Positions 20,061-33,011 of a stretch of 64,000 bases of DNA are shown here, in pieces. The translations under genes and the position numbers were made by a program. This DNA comes from Congeria kusceri (taxonomy: Eukaryota > Mollusca > Bivalvia > Myida > Dreissenidae): assembly GCA_027627225.1 (NCBI GenBank), contig CM051024.1:82694204-82758203 (forward strand), read 5' to 3'. How positions within the stretch are numbered: position 1 is the first letter of the stretch; every line of letters begins with the position of its first letter. The notes under the pieces were generated by a model, which saw nothing but the letters and a program-made list of their open reading frames with translations, ran no database searches and had not been told where the DNA came from.

Positions 20061-22361
20061 ATGAGCTGGCGTGTGCTGATTCTAGCAGTTGTCATCACGT
20101 GTGTCCTATCTCAGGACTCAAGGGTAGACGTCGGCGTCAGTTCTGACGGTCGAAGCGGTCGTCTCCACGGCGGGTTTACACGTGACTTTGGCAATGGTTT
20201 TAGCTTAGGAGTCCGGGGTCACGTGGATACTAACAGAAATTGGGGAGCGTCAATTGGAGGGTCGTGGAGGTTCCGGAAAAGGAGAAGCACTGAGCAGGTT
20301 AGTTTGTTGAAACCTATTTAGTTTAACACGATTGTGTCACAAGCCAGAATGCTTATTGAGATTTTGTTTTCGATTGCGTTTCCTGGGTAGAATCAATACT
20401 GTGTGTCTTTGACATAGATCTTTCGAAAGCAACCTTAGAAGCAATACATTCACAATCTCTCAATCGCAAGGCGGACATAATGAAATATAACTGTAATATA
20501 AGGTAATACAACTGAGGGTGTCGTTTACATTATCAACTTAATATTGAACGTTTATTTCAGAAAATATTGAAGCTCCGTTTGTACAACACTTCATATGCAT
20601 AGTTCTGAATCAATTTCTTTTATCACATACCATACTTTGTTTTCCATGTAATACAACCATTACGAATATTTGTATCTTACACATGTGAAAGGTAACATTT
20701 TGAGCGTTTCATTGGCTACACATTTTTTGACTGACCAATCGCATGACGTTATTTTGGTGAAATGACGTCGTCAACATAAAATGACGTCAATGCAGTAAAC
20801 AACTTGTAGGATTTATCGACATGCTTTGGTAAAATTAGAACCATTTTTTTCGTTTAAATGCATGTGATAAAAAAGATCTGACACTCGTTGTCATTTCATA
20901 CCATGTTTTATTAAATTCGTCCAGGAAATTCGTTAGTAAGCTCGCCAAAGGCTCGCTTACTTACTAAATTCTTGAACTCGTTTAATAAAATATGGTATGA
21001 AATGACAACTCGTGTCAGATCCTATATAACGAAAATAAGAGTCATTCTTACATTTCCCATATATCATTACCTTATAAAACAATATTTTAATTTTATTTTT
21101 TTAAATGACTGCTTTATTGGAATCGCTTTATGTACAAGTACATAACAATATCACGAGTAGTTGAATGTAAATCATTATGACACTCCATCTCTATAAGCAA
21201 TGGTGGTATTATATTCAGACCAATGCCCAATTGTTGCGTGAAAGTATTTTTCATAAAAATAAGAGGATATTTCTTTAGACCAATTAGTAACTGCAAAAAT
21301 ATAATGCTGCAGTGAACGTATTATTCATTAACACGTGCTGATATATTATTGAGACCAATGACCAATTGCAAGCTTATATGTTGCGAGGAAATTATGTTTA
21401 TAAACATGTTCTTATTTATGAACATGTGGATATATTTTATTTATACCAATGATCAGTTGTATAATTATTATGCAGCATAGTACTTTCTTTATCAAGATCT
21501 GGATATATTTTTTTTTAGACCAATGACCAATAACATAATTATTATGCTGTTGGGAATGTATTTTTTTCATATACACATGATAAGATATTATTAAGACCAG
21601 TGACCATTTGCAAACGTTGCAGGTAAAGTATTTTACACTTCGCGTGGATGCCAATCAGTGCAATTTCAACCTGTATGATGTCAACAGAGATGGGGTTATC
21701 ACCAAGGAGGAGCTTGTAGCAGTGTTTGGAGATAACCAGAAAACTGCAGAATTCTTTGAGGCGCTGGATATATTCTCAGGTGTGTGACCGTTTTGTATGT
21801 TATGTATTGTATTTGACTGTTAAATAATCTGCAATATTTGAATCAAAAGTTAAATAAATGCAAAACTTGTATTATACAAATATAATATGGCTAATTCGTT
21901 ACCTGTAGATGTTATTTTAATGGACATTGTGTCCATTGACAGAACGATTATTTACCACCGCACAAAATAATATAATATATGCAGAGTTAAACAAATTATG
22001 TTTTAATGTATTTAGTGATACTGGTAAAGATAAACTTGACACGATTGCACTGTTTATTGGTCTTCATATGCTGTCATTTTATATAGTGGCAATTGTGAAA
22101 TGACGAAATTGAAGGATAATTATATGCGGATACATTGACTGCTTCTCACACGCACTTACCATACATGTTTTGGAAGTGTGTCACAATGCCATTGATAATA
22201 TCAATACAATTCTTACTCAGTCGGAGATTCTATTAAGTACGTTCAATCAATAGTTTTTATAGTGATTTTTTTTGTACATTTATTTTTGTTTTTCAGGAGA
22301 CGGCATGGTGGACAAGGAGGAATTTGTTTACACGGCGTCCAGAACTGTTGAAGGATGCTAA
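20061..22361 (+). CDS. Gene B1: secreted Gly-rich / EF-hand fusion protein (intact)
   Basis: Coding exons 20061-20297 (79 codons), 21623-21779 (157 bp) and 22297-22361 (65 bp, TAA) have GT-AG borders and give 152 aa. Residues 1-17 are a signal peptide (MSWRVLILAVVITCVLS). Residues 18-71 are Gly/Ser/Arg-rich with alternating beta-strand-like segments (DVGVSSDG, GNGFSLGVRG, WGASIGGSW). RKRRS at 72-76 is a furin-type site. Exon 2 carries Cys92 and a canonical EF loop (DVNRDGVITKEE, 98-109). Exon 3 has an irregular second loop (GDGMVDKEEF), and the protein ends in Cys152. Exon sizes and phases equal those of gene A1. An acceptor ttatttgcag just before the ATG implies an upstream 5' UTR exon. It is predicted to be secreted and to bind calcium; a host-defence role is inference. 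In unit 2 only the last exon survives. Confidence 0.87.
20875..21021. repeat. 147-bp foldback element in gene B1 intron 1
   Basis: Near-perfect inverted repeat: gatctgacactcgttgtcat at the left, and its complement ending gtgtcagatc at the right, around a short gctcgccaaaggctcgc centre. It has MITE-like form. No flanking duplication was identified. Confidence 0.8.
21205..21622 (+). repeat. Tandem repeats ending on the gene B1 exon 2 acceptor
   Basis: Five to six degenerate 75-90 bp units, each with agacca(a/g)tgaccaattgc followed about 10-20 bases later by a relic of the acceptor and exon start (ttgcgtgaaagtatttt, ctgcagtgaacgtatt, ttgcgaggaaattatg, then the real gttgcag|gtaaagtatttt). Unit 3 shows similar decayed units before B3 exon 2 (about 56425-56575). 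Confidence 0.65.
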
Positions 22362-22407
22362 AATGTTACGTTTGTTTATTCCTTTTGACAAAATTGAACA
22401 TGTAGCT

Positions 22408-22413
22408 AATAAA
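22408..22413 (+). terminator. Polyadenylation signal of gene B1
   Basis: AATAAA lies 47 bases after the stop codon. The same position reads actaaa in unit 2 (lost) and aataaa at about 57378 in unit 3. Confidence 0.7.
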
Positions 22414-22419
22414 TTATAA

Positions 22420-24823
22420 CCAAAATCAATGTTTGGTCGTGTACTGTGTAATATAATAAGGAAGAGTAAATGATACATCTGCAAGCAATGTCATACTTAA
22501 TAGTGAGAATTGTGAATAATTTACTTGGGAAAAATGAATAGCCATAAGAAGTCGCATTATGACAGCGATCCAACCATGCAGATGCATCTGCGCTATAATG
22601 TCTTTTGAGAATACAATCGCAAACTACGGTTAAACGTGTCTCACGCAGTCCTGATGCCAACATGCAAACAAGAAAAGGGCCAGAACAGAAAATACCTAGT
22701 ACCTAACGTAATCATTTGAGTGCGTAAACCCTTTCAAAGATAGCTTATTATTACACATGATGCACATACTCCTTGGGTTGTACACAAACAGCTAATTATT
22801 ACACATGATGCATATACTCTGGATTATGCTTGTCTACAGTTTTCTCTAACAAGAAACGATGTAGTTGATATTAGTTTATATTTAATTTCATCGTGAGAAA
22901 AAATCGTTGCAATTCTGTTGCTCATGAGTCGTGTCAGCGGCTATACACATCGTTTTATTAAATTCTAATATCAAATGGAATGCTTATATTTGACTGCAAA
23001 AAGCGCATTTTGTTCCACTGCTTAATTCTTTGCAAAATAATGTTTGATAAATTATGTTGCGGTGTGTGAGTGTTTGAGTTCGTTAGGGCTTCAAGCTTGT
23101 TCAGTACGTGCAGAAAACATTAAATCACGTGTTTCATTAAATGTAAAAATCTAAATTAAATATTTAATACTGACAAACACTAAAAACAAATTTAACTATA
23201 CTAATTTCCTTTTAATTAATAATTTAGTATGTATGCTAGTATTTTGACAACTCAGACATGTATCTAAAGGCAATATATATTCCTTACGAAAAAGGGATAA
23301 AATTATCATGTTTGGAACAAGTATAAACATGTTTAAGGTCAGGATATCTATAGTTGGATATGCGTTATAGTGTCATATAGAAATCGCTTTTACGAAAACA
23401 TCTAATAGCCAAATTCATGTTAAATATACATGGCGCTATAACATTATCGTCACTACTGTAATTGTTGGCAATTATATACAGTGTGTTACCACAGCTACAT
23501 CAGCGGGAGATAACTCTTACTAGCAACACAACTTAAGGCAAGTGACAAATTGCAAAATATGAAACCCACCTAACAAACACAATAAATAAATAAAAATAAA
23601 AGTGGGGGCTTCTTCTTCGTACGAATTAAGCAATAAAGCCGGAACACTGTGTTACTGGCTCAGCCTCCCCATCAAATCGGGAAATTACTGGTTTAGTTCA
23701 ATTGCTAGGTTGAAAAGTATTTCCTAGCTTACGCATGCGCAAATAAATTTTTTCTTTGTTACATATACAATATTCAAAGTTCGATCTCAATTTTCGCCAT
23801 GACCAAACTTCTTTCCAATATATCACCATTCACTGTTGGAAAGATATATAACCTTTAGAAAAAACAGCATGTCAAACATTCTATGCGTTGTAACTCAAAA
23901 TATTTACCTTAGAAAAAACACACCGGTTTGGTACGGGCATGGAGGCTGCCATTGTGCGCATGAATACATGGGCCAATAGTTATAAAGCAGGGAACCACTA
24001 GACAAAGTAGTGCACAAAAACAGGCTTTTTTCTTATTGCTTACATATATACCTTTAAAATGATACCAAAACATATCATTCAACTGTATTTTACAAATTAT
24101 ATGCATCCTGCACTCGACCATATGTGCTTATTATCTAACTGACAACTGATGTGACCCTGAGGATGTGACTTCCGTTTTGGGGTTATTAGACTTCCTATCC
24201 AACAGTTAGAACAAAAAAGTTCATTAGCTCAATGTCTAACTTAAATAAGTCGATTTAAATTTTAATTAATGTATGTTTTTTCGTCATAATGTGTTTTGCA
24301 AAATTCAATACAAATAACATTGTAGATTAATGTTATTGCACGAATATTAAGGAGATTTTTTGTTGTAGAAAACCACTTAAATTCCCATTTGCCTTGTTTT
24401 GCTTAAAATAAGCAAGAGTGATGACATGGGAAATCCGATGAGTGTGTATATCAAGAACTTTAAAATTCGTTATTGTTGTATTGCCTATTGAGGCTCTTAG
24501 CTTTAAGGTACTTTAATTACGTCGTTGTATGTTGTAATATTTATGTTATTGAAAAGTAGAGCTAATTCAAATCAAGAGAACATGTAAGTTATTATTCATA
24601 TATATGTAATTGAAATGGAGAACATTAAATAAATTATAATAAAGCAGGACATTTAGCATACAAGTTAAATAAACTTGTAAACAATCATAAACTTTAGTTT
24701 TCTCTTGAGATTTCATTGTATTTCTATAATTATATTCTTACATTTAAATGCCTTTTACAAATGTAAAAAATCGGGATCGTAAGCAAACTAAAGAAACGGA
24801 CTGTGATTATTTGCAGGATTAAC
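22420..24823. other. Intergenic between B1 and C1
   Basis: No gene seen. Fragments near 22550-22740 recur at about 45420-45600 and 61300-61480 as unit sequence. Stretches around 23570-24200 have no unit 2 match (23.75-24.17 kb appears deleted there). Confidence 0.5.
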
Positions 24824-25037
24824 ATGGGTTGGCACTGCTGATTCTGGCAGTTGTCTTCACGTACGCCCTCGTGCAGCTATTCAGCGCACAAGTCAAATAT
24901 GACTTTGGCGGAGTGAGAGCCAAAGCGCACTATTATTCCGACAGAGATTGGGGAGCCTCACTCGGGATGTATTGGAGATTCCGTCGAAGGAGGAGCACGG
25001 CACAGGTGAGCAAAATTACATGTTTGTTTCCACAATA

Positions 25038-25110
<73 letters not shown>

Positions 25111-25746
25111 CGTGATTATTCAAATGCCAACAGAGGAATATACAAATTGAAATTTTAGCATATTTTTTTTTATTAACATTCCGAAATACAATATTCCCTT
25201 TTAAGCTTTTTTCGACATTAATATTCTACGTATGTATTTCCTTGGCGTATACACAGCTTTTTCTGAATATGCATTTGTCTTTGTTTCAAATAAAGCAAAT
25301 TATCATATTCGTGACATTCCATTAAATGACGCTTGTCACGTCATGTTATGTGTTCAAAATATTATTTTAAACAACACCTAAAACTATTTTTGATAAATTT
25401 ATTTATAAAATGTGCAGTATTGCACGCCACATAATTCATTTATTTTTAGGCCGTTGCGCATTTACATTATTATTTTTTTCTGTCGCAGTGTACAAGGTAT
25501 TATTCTTTTGTTTACTGCTGCTAAAAAAATCAATACATTTTCGTGGGTGTGTCTCTGTGTATACACCTTGTTTGATATAGAGAAACATTTAAAGTGAAAA
25601 CGCAAATATAACATAAATATCGTAAAAAAATGTATTGAAGTGTTTAATATAACCAATTATTACATTGTTTCATCTTTTCAGTACACGGCTTGGTGGACAG
25701 GAGGAATTTGTTTACATGACGTCGTAGACAGATGAAAAGCTGCTAA
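24824..25746 (+). pseudogene. Gene C1: decayed type B paralogue
   Basis: The exon 1 relic (24824-25005) has the same ttatttgcag acceptor before the ATG and a donor CACAG|GTGAGC. A base missing at codon 4 (relative to B1) puts a TGA in the signal peptide. The rest reads LLILAVVFTYALVQ..DWGASLGMYWRFRRRRS but lacks about 25 residues of the Gly-rich part. No 157-bp EF-hand exon is present. An exon 3 relic of exactly 65 bp (25682-25746) follows an acceptor catcttttcag but is frameshifted and stopped. Clear family membership, no function expected. Confidence 0.85.
25038..25107. repeat. (AT)n then (GA)n microsatellite
   Basis: About 38 bp of TA followed by about 30 bp of GA, just downstream of the C1 exon 1 donor. 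It is absent at the matching place in unit 2 (about 47440). Confidence 0.95.
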
Positions 25747-25749
25747 AAT

Positions 25750-27296
25750 ATTGTTTATATTGTTTTATCGTGGCATTAAAGTAATGCCTTCCGTTATTAT
25801 GATGTATTTAACTATTACTACTATATGGTAAAATATTTAAACATGTATCAGTTTTTCAAGTTCCTTTGCAATCATCTATATCAGTGAGTATGGTAATAAA
25901 CGAAACGGTGGGAAATACAAATGCAGTTAATCCAATTCGTAACTACTTCAGCTGTTACAGAATAATTAAAGAAACATGTCCTTATTTACCTTACCTTACC
26001 TTTACCTTATCCTTATTTACCGAGTCACTTTAATCCAAACACAGTCCTAAACGGCGTTACTGTTATATATACTGTACCTATTACTTATGACACATTATTT
26101 TACTGACTTGGGAAAGTTTATACAATATTGACCTTGAAGTTTTTTTTCTAATTTGTAGAAAGTTACACATATCAGGATAGTTCTATAAAAAATACATTAG
26201 GTCTACCATATACGTTCATATTTCAAAATGGTTTTCATGAGCTGTTATGCTTTCAGATACACAATAATGATAATTATTAAATAAAAAAAAAGAATAATGA
26301 AACTCCAGAGACATCACCAGAAGAGAAAAAAAACGTGTTAACACCCGCTGGTCCTGTTTAAGGGCAAGTGACCCATCGCCTACATAATACAGGACAATAC
26401 GCACAACACTGCCATAAGACTGTTATTAAGCAAACATACACTCATGTGCCAAATTAAAGTTCATATACTTGATGACGTCATTGTTGATTTGCTCACAGCT
26501 ATTGGTTTTCTAAGTTCATTTAGTGCAGACAATGTGTATTGCCTACAAATAATATGACTGGGGAAATTTTTACTGCCTCACCTGTTGACCTTTATAAGGG
26601 GAAGTAATACTTTTGTTTACATTTGACATTTCGTCATGGGTGCTAGAGGAACCCTTGCTCAAAAGAAATGTATACTGGATTTACATTTTAAACAATATAG
26701 TGGTAAAAAAAACTGCAGAAATTACTAAATTTAAATAGATTTACAGTGTGTAAATGTTTTAAAAGGGTCAAACAAGAGGAAAAGTTTTGAAACCGCAATT
26801 AGCATTTTCAACGGTAATTTTTGTTTTGTCCATCTGTCAGTCGTTATGTGCTGCTATTAATCTTAGCACGACTGTAGCTTGCCATGACAAGTAATGGTTC
26901 ACCAGCAGTATGCTTACGAAACAAATAGGAAAGGTAGACAATTAATATTTTCACGCAAGCGCTCTTGAAAATATGTAAATTGTTTCCCTTTCCGGTGATG
27001 ATATCACGCGTTATCACACTGAAAACAAACACATTTTTTTTTTAATGCTTTATTAACCGTTTTTTTTTTTACATTTTATTGGAAAATATCGCCGGAATCA
27101 TAACGTCATGACGTCAAAATAATGACGTCATTTCACAGTTATGAGTCCGGCATCGATGACGGTGCGTTTCATTTACTGTATTAAATCGGGACCCAATAGT
27201 AGTACCTCAGTTTGAGTGATATAGGAATATATCTCAATGCTATGTTTCTATATTTAACTACTTAGCATTAAATAAAACGTTTTAGTTATATAAAAT
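25750..27296. other. Unit 1 tail, no gene
   Basis: A+T-rich. It contains the right half of a hairpin element (26970-27035, tttccggtgatgatatcacg) whose full form is at 48905-49040. It ends with the junction sequence (27214-27280) that also precedes unit 3. Confidence 0.5.
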
Positions 27297-28350
27297 ATAT
27301 AATATTGCCACAAGACAGTTTGCAAACTAGTTACGTCACTAGTTTCAAACTGCGATTGCAATTACATTTTATTTGTTGGAAAGAAGGCCTTTTCATTTTC
27401 TTAAATTTTCAATTGCTTTTTTAAACTATCTTATTTACTTCAATATTGCTGTGTCAACATAAATCTACCTAATATATTCATCGACTGAAATGCACGCAAC
27501 AATTCTATTAATTTTGTAGTTTTTGCGATGCTTGATGATGCGGTTTGATCTCTGTTGAATACTGAGTAATTTGATTATTTTGAGTGATTCTATATTGCGG
27601 TTTGGGATGCTGTTAGTGATTAACGACAGTTCACAGCATAAACTTATGCATATTCAACTTTATCGAAAATAATAAACAGCATACATTTAAGAGATCAAGT
27701 ATTAAGATTTATCAAATATTAAAGTTAATACTACGCCTGTGTTATTGATGAAAATTGGGTACCATTGTATGTTCAGTCTCGAGGTGGGGCAAGATGAGCT
27801 ATAATTATAATATTTATTCGGACAAAGTGGTGGTGTGTTGCACGTGTTGGTGTTTAATCAAGGCCTAGTATAATAATAATCTTAAACAAAAATAACGCCT
27901 ATTTACATGAATGATATACAAATGTACTCACCCGGTATCTTTAAAGGCAAATTATATTAAAGTTGCGGATTAGATTATGTAAGTATTTAGCACTAATACA
28001 TAGACAAAATTAACTATTCAGTGAATTTCAAATTATTTTCTGAAGTAGAAAATGCATGTAAACGTCAATGGATAAAAGGAAAAATGTCGAAAATAGTCAA
28101 GGAATATAAAATGGTTCGGGATGTTTTGCTTTCCCCTTAGGTGTTTTGGTGTATGTTGATGTTCTTTAGCGGATTAATGACAGACGACATTGAAACACAA
28201 TACGAATTCTTCTGTATGTTTTGTAATAGAATGTGTTTAAGATTACACATACAACGTTTTTAATAGTTATGTGCTGCATGATTTCAAACACTCAAATAGC
28301 GTAAGACGTTTTCTTTTTCTAAAATTTAATACGAAAATGTCTTATTCCTA

Positions 28351-28671
28351 ATTAAAGGGCAATAGTTCACTGAACAATGATTAAAACGGAACGACCTGAC
28401 AATATGCGCATGAACATCCGGTAAGGATGCTGCATATCAAGTTTCATCAAATTCGAGCCATTAGTTCCTGAGATATCGCGCGGAAACGAAGTACATGATG
28501 GAAGGACAGAAGGGTGGACGGAAGGACGTCGGGACATGGAGTATGATGGATAACATCGTCGGGGATATCTATTTGACACCCAGACAAACTGAATGGCAGT
28601 GGAATTGGAATTCGGACGAACGGGCTAAGCGGAGACTATATGTTTCCACCCCTTCGGGGAGCATAATAACA
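28351..28671. repeat. Dispersed element, unit 2 copy
   Basis: Copy of 1055-1375 with no difference seen. Confidence 0.6.
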
Positions 28672-28764
28672 AGAACAACAAAGCAACAGCATCAGGTAAA
28701 AAGGTTTACTATCGAATGGTTTCATCCAATTGCGTGTGAACATGTTATACGTTGAATGTTGTGT

Positions 28765-29814
28765 TTAGCAGCCTTCCAACATGGTAGAAATCATGTACGT
28801 TAACTCCTCATTGTCTACCAGTCCATCTCCTGTTGGCAAAAATTCAAGCATCAATTAACACACATAAACAAGTCTCAACTTAATTTACTAACATATTTGA
28901 ATTTGTTGACAACGGCTGAGATAATAAGGCAATTCAATCACAATACTTTTTGATGAACCGTAATTGAAGTGTTGAATGATATTTGAATTTAAAACAGAAC
29001 CGATTCAGACTATTATCATTGTTCATCAAATGTAGGGCATGTACAGACGACTCGACAGTTAATCTAACAACAATGTACCTGATAATAAATCTATTGTTTC
29101 GAACAATTCATCGGTTTGCTCGGTGTTGCCAAATACCGCTACTAACTCTTCCTTGGATATCAGACCATCTCTGTTCATGCCGTACAGGTTGAAATTGCAT
29201 CGGTCCACAGACACTTGCATCGTGGAATGCTTCCCCTGTAAAAAGAATAATATATTTATTGACGTGCATAACGGTTACTAAAAGAAAAACGAATTTAATT
29301 GTAAATATGGCATGTGGATCAAATGGTGTTATATTGAGAAGTTGTATTGGTGAATATTAAGATCAATATTCTAATTTAATGCTTGCAATTTAAGTTAGTT
29401 TAAGTTGTAATTTGTTTTTGTATGGAATAGCTGCCGGATCAGTTTCCACATAGATTCAATTTACGTGAAGAAAATTAGTTTAGAAAAGTTATCTGATTTA
29501 TATTTGTACAAACATACGACACGCAAACAAGAACACATTTGATCTTTACACTGAAAACACACACCTGGTTGACGCTTCTCCTCCTTCTCCATCCAAACGA
29601 CGCCCCTACGGATGCTCCTTTGTTTCCCTTCGTATCAGCATGACCCGAAGCCCCTACGCTCCAGCCCCCTCCAAGGTCTTTTTTGACCCCCCACATCAAC
29701 TCGTGCGTCCTTCCCGTCCGTGCTGACTTTTACGTCAACTTTGTTTTTTTTGTCGTCTTGGCAACCCCCTTGGTGGCCAAAGATCACAAGTACAAGCAAC
29801 AGAGGAACTTTCAT
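28765..29814 (-). pseudogene. Gene A2: copy of A1 with a one-base frameshift
   Basis: Exons 29814-29565, 29235-29079 and 28829-28765, with the same splice sites as A1. Exons 2 and 3 encode the same protein as A1. Exon 1 has six C in place of five at 29687-29692 (plus strand), which shifts the frame within the Gly-rich region, just before DVGVKKDLGG. The signal peptide lies on one side of the shift and the furin site and EF-hands on the other. The change sits in a homopolymer, so a base-calling error is a real alternative. If so, A2 would be a working gene nearly identical to A1. Confidence 0.75.
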
Positions 29815-31585
29815 GTTTTCAGACTATAACATAAAATATAAAAATGGACCCTTATTAAGTGCAGTGTATTCAAAACCTTAATGCGTCAAACATTAAAGAG
29901 AATGCACTCTCTAAAATCTCTAAACATGTTATTCTTCACAATGATGATTACAATTTAGAAAGAAAGAATGTTAACATATAAATTAAATAAAAAATCGATA
30001 AAAAAGCATAAGATATATAATTTATATATTCACTATGTTGAAAAACGTATAATTTAGAAACTCACCAGGTTTAAAAAACATTTAATAATATATACTCACA
30101 AGTTTGATGTTCTTAAAACGAAAACCGTCTAACTTGAGACTAATTATGTTGATGTCACTCAGCTTATATAAATACAGGCATAGATCCGGCTACAGCGAAT
30201 CTTCTAGAAACGTGGATTTCAAAAGTCCCCAAATCTAGCGGTGATTTTTTCGTGCGTTACATAAAAACCACAAACAACGAAGCAAGTTTACGCAAAATAA
30301 TTTCCACTAACAGGTTAATGCATGAGAAATTATAATGACATTTTAATTCATGGAAATCATTGGTAAACTTATTCTCGTTGTCATGCATGTTTGGCTGCAT
30401 CAAATACTTACATTCCTGGAAAATATCGGTATTTTTATTTACATTTGCATGTAGGTGTATTGTAATTAATTATTGGCCAAGTGCGAAGTTCGGCAAGCCT
30501 TTAAACCGGTTTAAATCCCCAGTGCGTTGCATTACCTATTTTAAGGCAGTGACCTCAGTTTTAATAATTTTATGTTTTGTGCTCTGTCGTGTGTATTGTA
30601 CTGTGTTGTATTGACAATTAGTCTCTTTCCTACATAAAACACAAGAAGATGTTAATATGTTTTTTTTTTACTGCTGATGTTTCTTGGGTCTCATAATTTT
30701 TTATTGATATGTTAACATCATTTTTATAATAAAAATTGCATTATAAGATATAAATAAAAATTGTTTTCTTATATTCTAAACAAAACTTACTTTTACAGAT
30801 TTAATGCAAAACCGATGTCAAAGACTGATATTCGACACATTATCGGAGACAGAATTAAGCATAAGTACTGAAGTGTGTCAATGGTAATATTTTTTTCGAT
30901 TTCTGAATTACAATACAACAAAATTAATAGACAATTTGTTTCAAAATACTTCAGAGTTTGAAGAGGAATACTTCCATTGTGCTTCTTATAACGAAATCTT
31001 TTCGAAAACATGAAACATGCTGAGTGTTACTACATACTTCCAATGCTATTTCTTATAGTTGCACGAGTTGTACAAGAATACAATGGTGTACAAGAAAATA
31101 CAATACTACCATCAACATTTATATACATTACGCAGTTTCGTGAGCAAATCGAACAGCAGGATATTTGTCCCACAATGCACTGTTGCTATATGCGCATGGA
31201 AGTGACTTCAGGATATAAATAGATACGCCATTCAACAGTGGATAGCACATAGCTGAATACTTCAGGATATAAACACTGGAGCTTTTGTCTTTAATTCAGA
31301 GTTGTTATAGAGGTTGGAGAGACTTGAGAATTTAAGTTCTGGAAGATATTTAGCCCGTAGCACATTTTTTAAGTGAAGAGTAACACAAATCTATCATCCT
31401 TCTTTTCTTCTTTTGTACTGTTGTGTAGTGACTTGAGATTTTAAATACCAGAAAACCTATCAACCAATGCAGTGTTTGCCCGCAAATGCACTGTTGTGAC
31501 CCGTGTTGTGACTGTCTTCAACATAAAACCATGGGACTGGAGTCCCTCATTAACAGGTGGGTACAAACACTTAACAGCGATGTGA
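29815..31585. other. A2 promoter region and intergenic
   Basis: The TATA box of gene A is kept (30163-30175, minus strand). The 5' UTR donor is slightly changed (CTT|GTGAGT). Otherwise A+T-rich sequence parallel to 2520-4290, with small indels and no gene. Confidence 0.5.
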
Positions 31586-31589
31586 CTCA

Positions 31590-31890
31590 AATGACGATGT
31601 TGTGACCCAGTGATGATGTGACCCAGTGACGATGTGGCCCAGTGACGATGTGACCCAGTGGCGATTTGACCCAGTGACGATGTGACCCAGTGACGATGTG
31701 ACCCAGTGACGATGTGGCCCAGTGACTATGTGACCGAGTGACAATGATGTGACCAAATGACAATGTGACCCAGGGACGATTTGGCCCAGTGACGATGTGA
31801 CAATGTGACTCCGTGACGATAATGTGACACAGTGACGATGTGGCCCAGTGACGATGTGACAATGTGTCCCAGTGACGATGTGACATCTGT
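31590..31890. repeat. Minisatellite gacgatgtgacccagt, unit 2 copy
   Basis: Counterpart of 4295-4590, with rearranged internal variants. Open frames over it (HWVTSSLGH type) differ from those in unit 1. Confidence 0.85.
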
Positions 31891-32611
31891 GATGAAGTGA
31901 CATCCAGTATTGTATTGGATGATAAAGATCCATTCTCACCTAAATTGCTGACAACAAGAAAAACACACACACAAAATTAATAGTTTCCATAGCTATGTCA
32001 GTTTTCCAGAAAGTCGGCTTTTCTCAAGTGACATTGATATGTCTTCGTTCCGAGACATTGATAAACACAGGCAGAGGGAATAATAGAAAATGTCATCCGA
32101 GCAGTTGAACAGTTTCCTGAAGCACAAATGATGCTTGCCTTCTAGAGATTCAGTGGTGAGAATGTGAGAAAATCTAGATATCTCTTAAATTGTCATGCAG
32201 AGTCATAACTTATTGTATGATAATGAAGCGAATCCACGGAAAAAAAATTAGTTGCAGAGTATTAAATTATTGTGTCAGTTGTTTATTGTCAGCTAGGTCT
32301 CTGTGGCTGGTATAGATCGTTGGTAATGGGTTTCGATGTGGGGTTCTGCAAGCAAGGTATCGATTCCATCAGTGAAGAAGCATTTGAACGACTTGCGTGT
32401 GTAGTTGCAAGAAATGCATTTGTTATTTATCGTTTGTCTGGTTCTGGTAAAAGTAACACATTTATTTCTCTTGTTTTGCAAAAACCTTTTTCTGTATCAA
32501 TATTTCCCATTTAATATGAAGGTTTGTTTTCGTGAAGACTGCAAAAGTTATTGGAAACTATGACGTTTATGTAACATTTTGGTTTTGTGGCTTCTAGCTT
32601 TCTAGCACACT

Positions 32612-32858
32612 GTAGGAGGTGCGTCATGGGAAAACCGGGCTTAATGCATGTGCATAAAAAAGTGTCATCCCGGATTTGCCTGTGCAGTCTGCAAAGGCTT
32701 ATACATTCGGGATGACACTTTCCGCCTATAGTGGACAGAAAATACAATAAAAGCAGAAAGTGTCGTCCCGGATTAGCCTGTGCGGACTTCAAAGGCTAAT
32801 CCGGGACAACAATTTACGCACATGCATTGAGCCTGGGTTTCCCACGACACTCCTTGTA
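32612..32858. repeat. Hairpin element, unit 2 copy
   Basis: Same element and same site as 5314-5560, so it inserted before the duplication. Confidence 0.8.
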
Positions 32859-33011
32859 TAGGAAGAGACTGACTGACAACTAGGATGGACCCATTAATGG
32901 CTACTTCTGTGCACTGGAGTTATTAACAAAACCGTGTCTAATTGGTGTATTTGGAATGCAATCAGAAGGAACAAGTTTTGAAACATATTCTTTATAAGAT
33001 CCTGATCATTA

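Noticed and set aside
31571..31970. His/Trp/Val/Thr-rich frames over 120 codons on the minus strand (also 4154-4668)
   Set aside because: Produced by the gacgatgtgacccagt minisatellite; the frames differ between units.
32272..32514. Frame with a P-loop-like GSGKSNT
   Set aside because: No other nucleotide-binding motif; the unit 1 copy has a stop just before it (5137-5139), and there is no splice or gene context.
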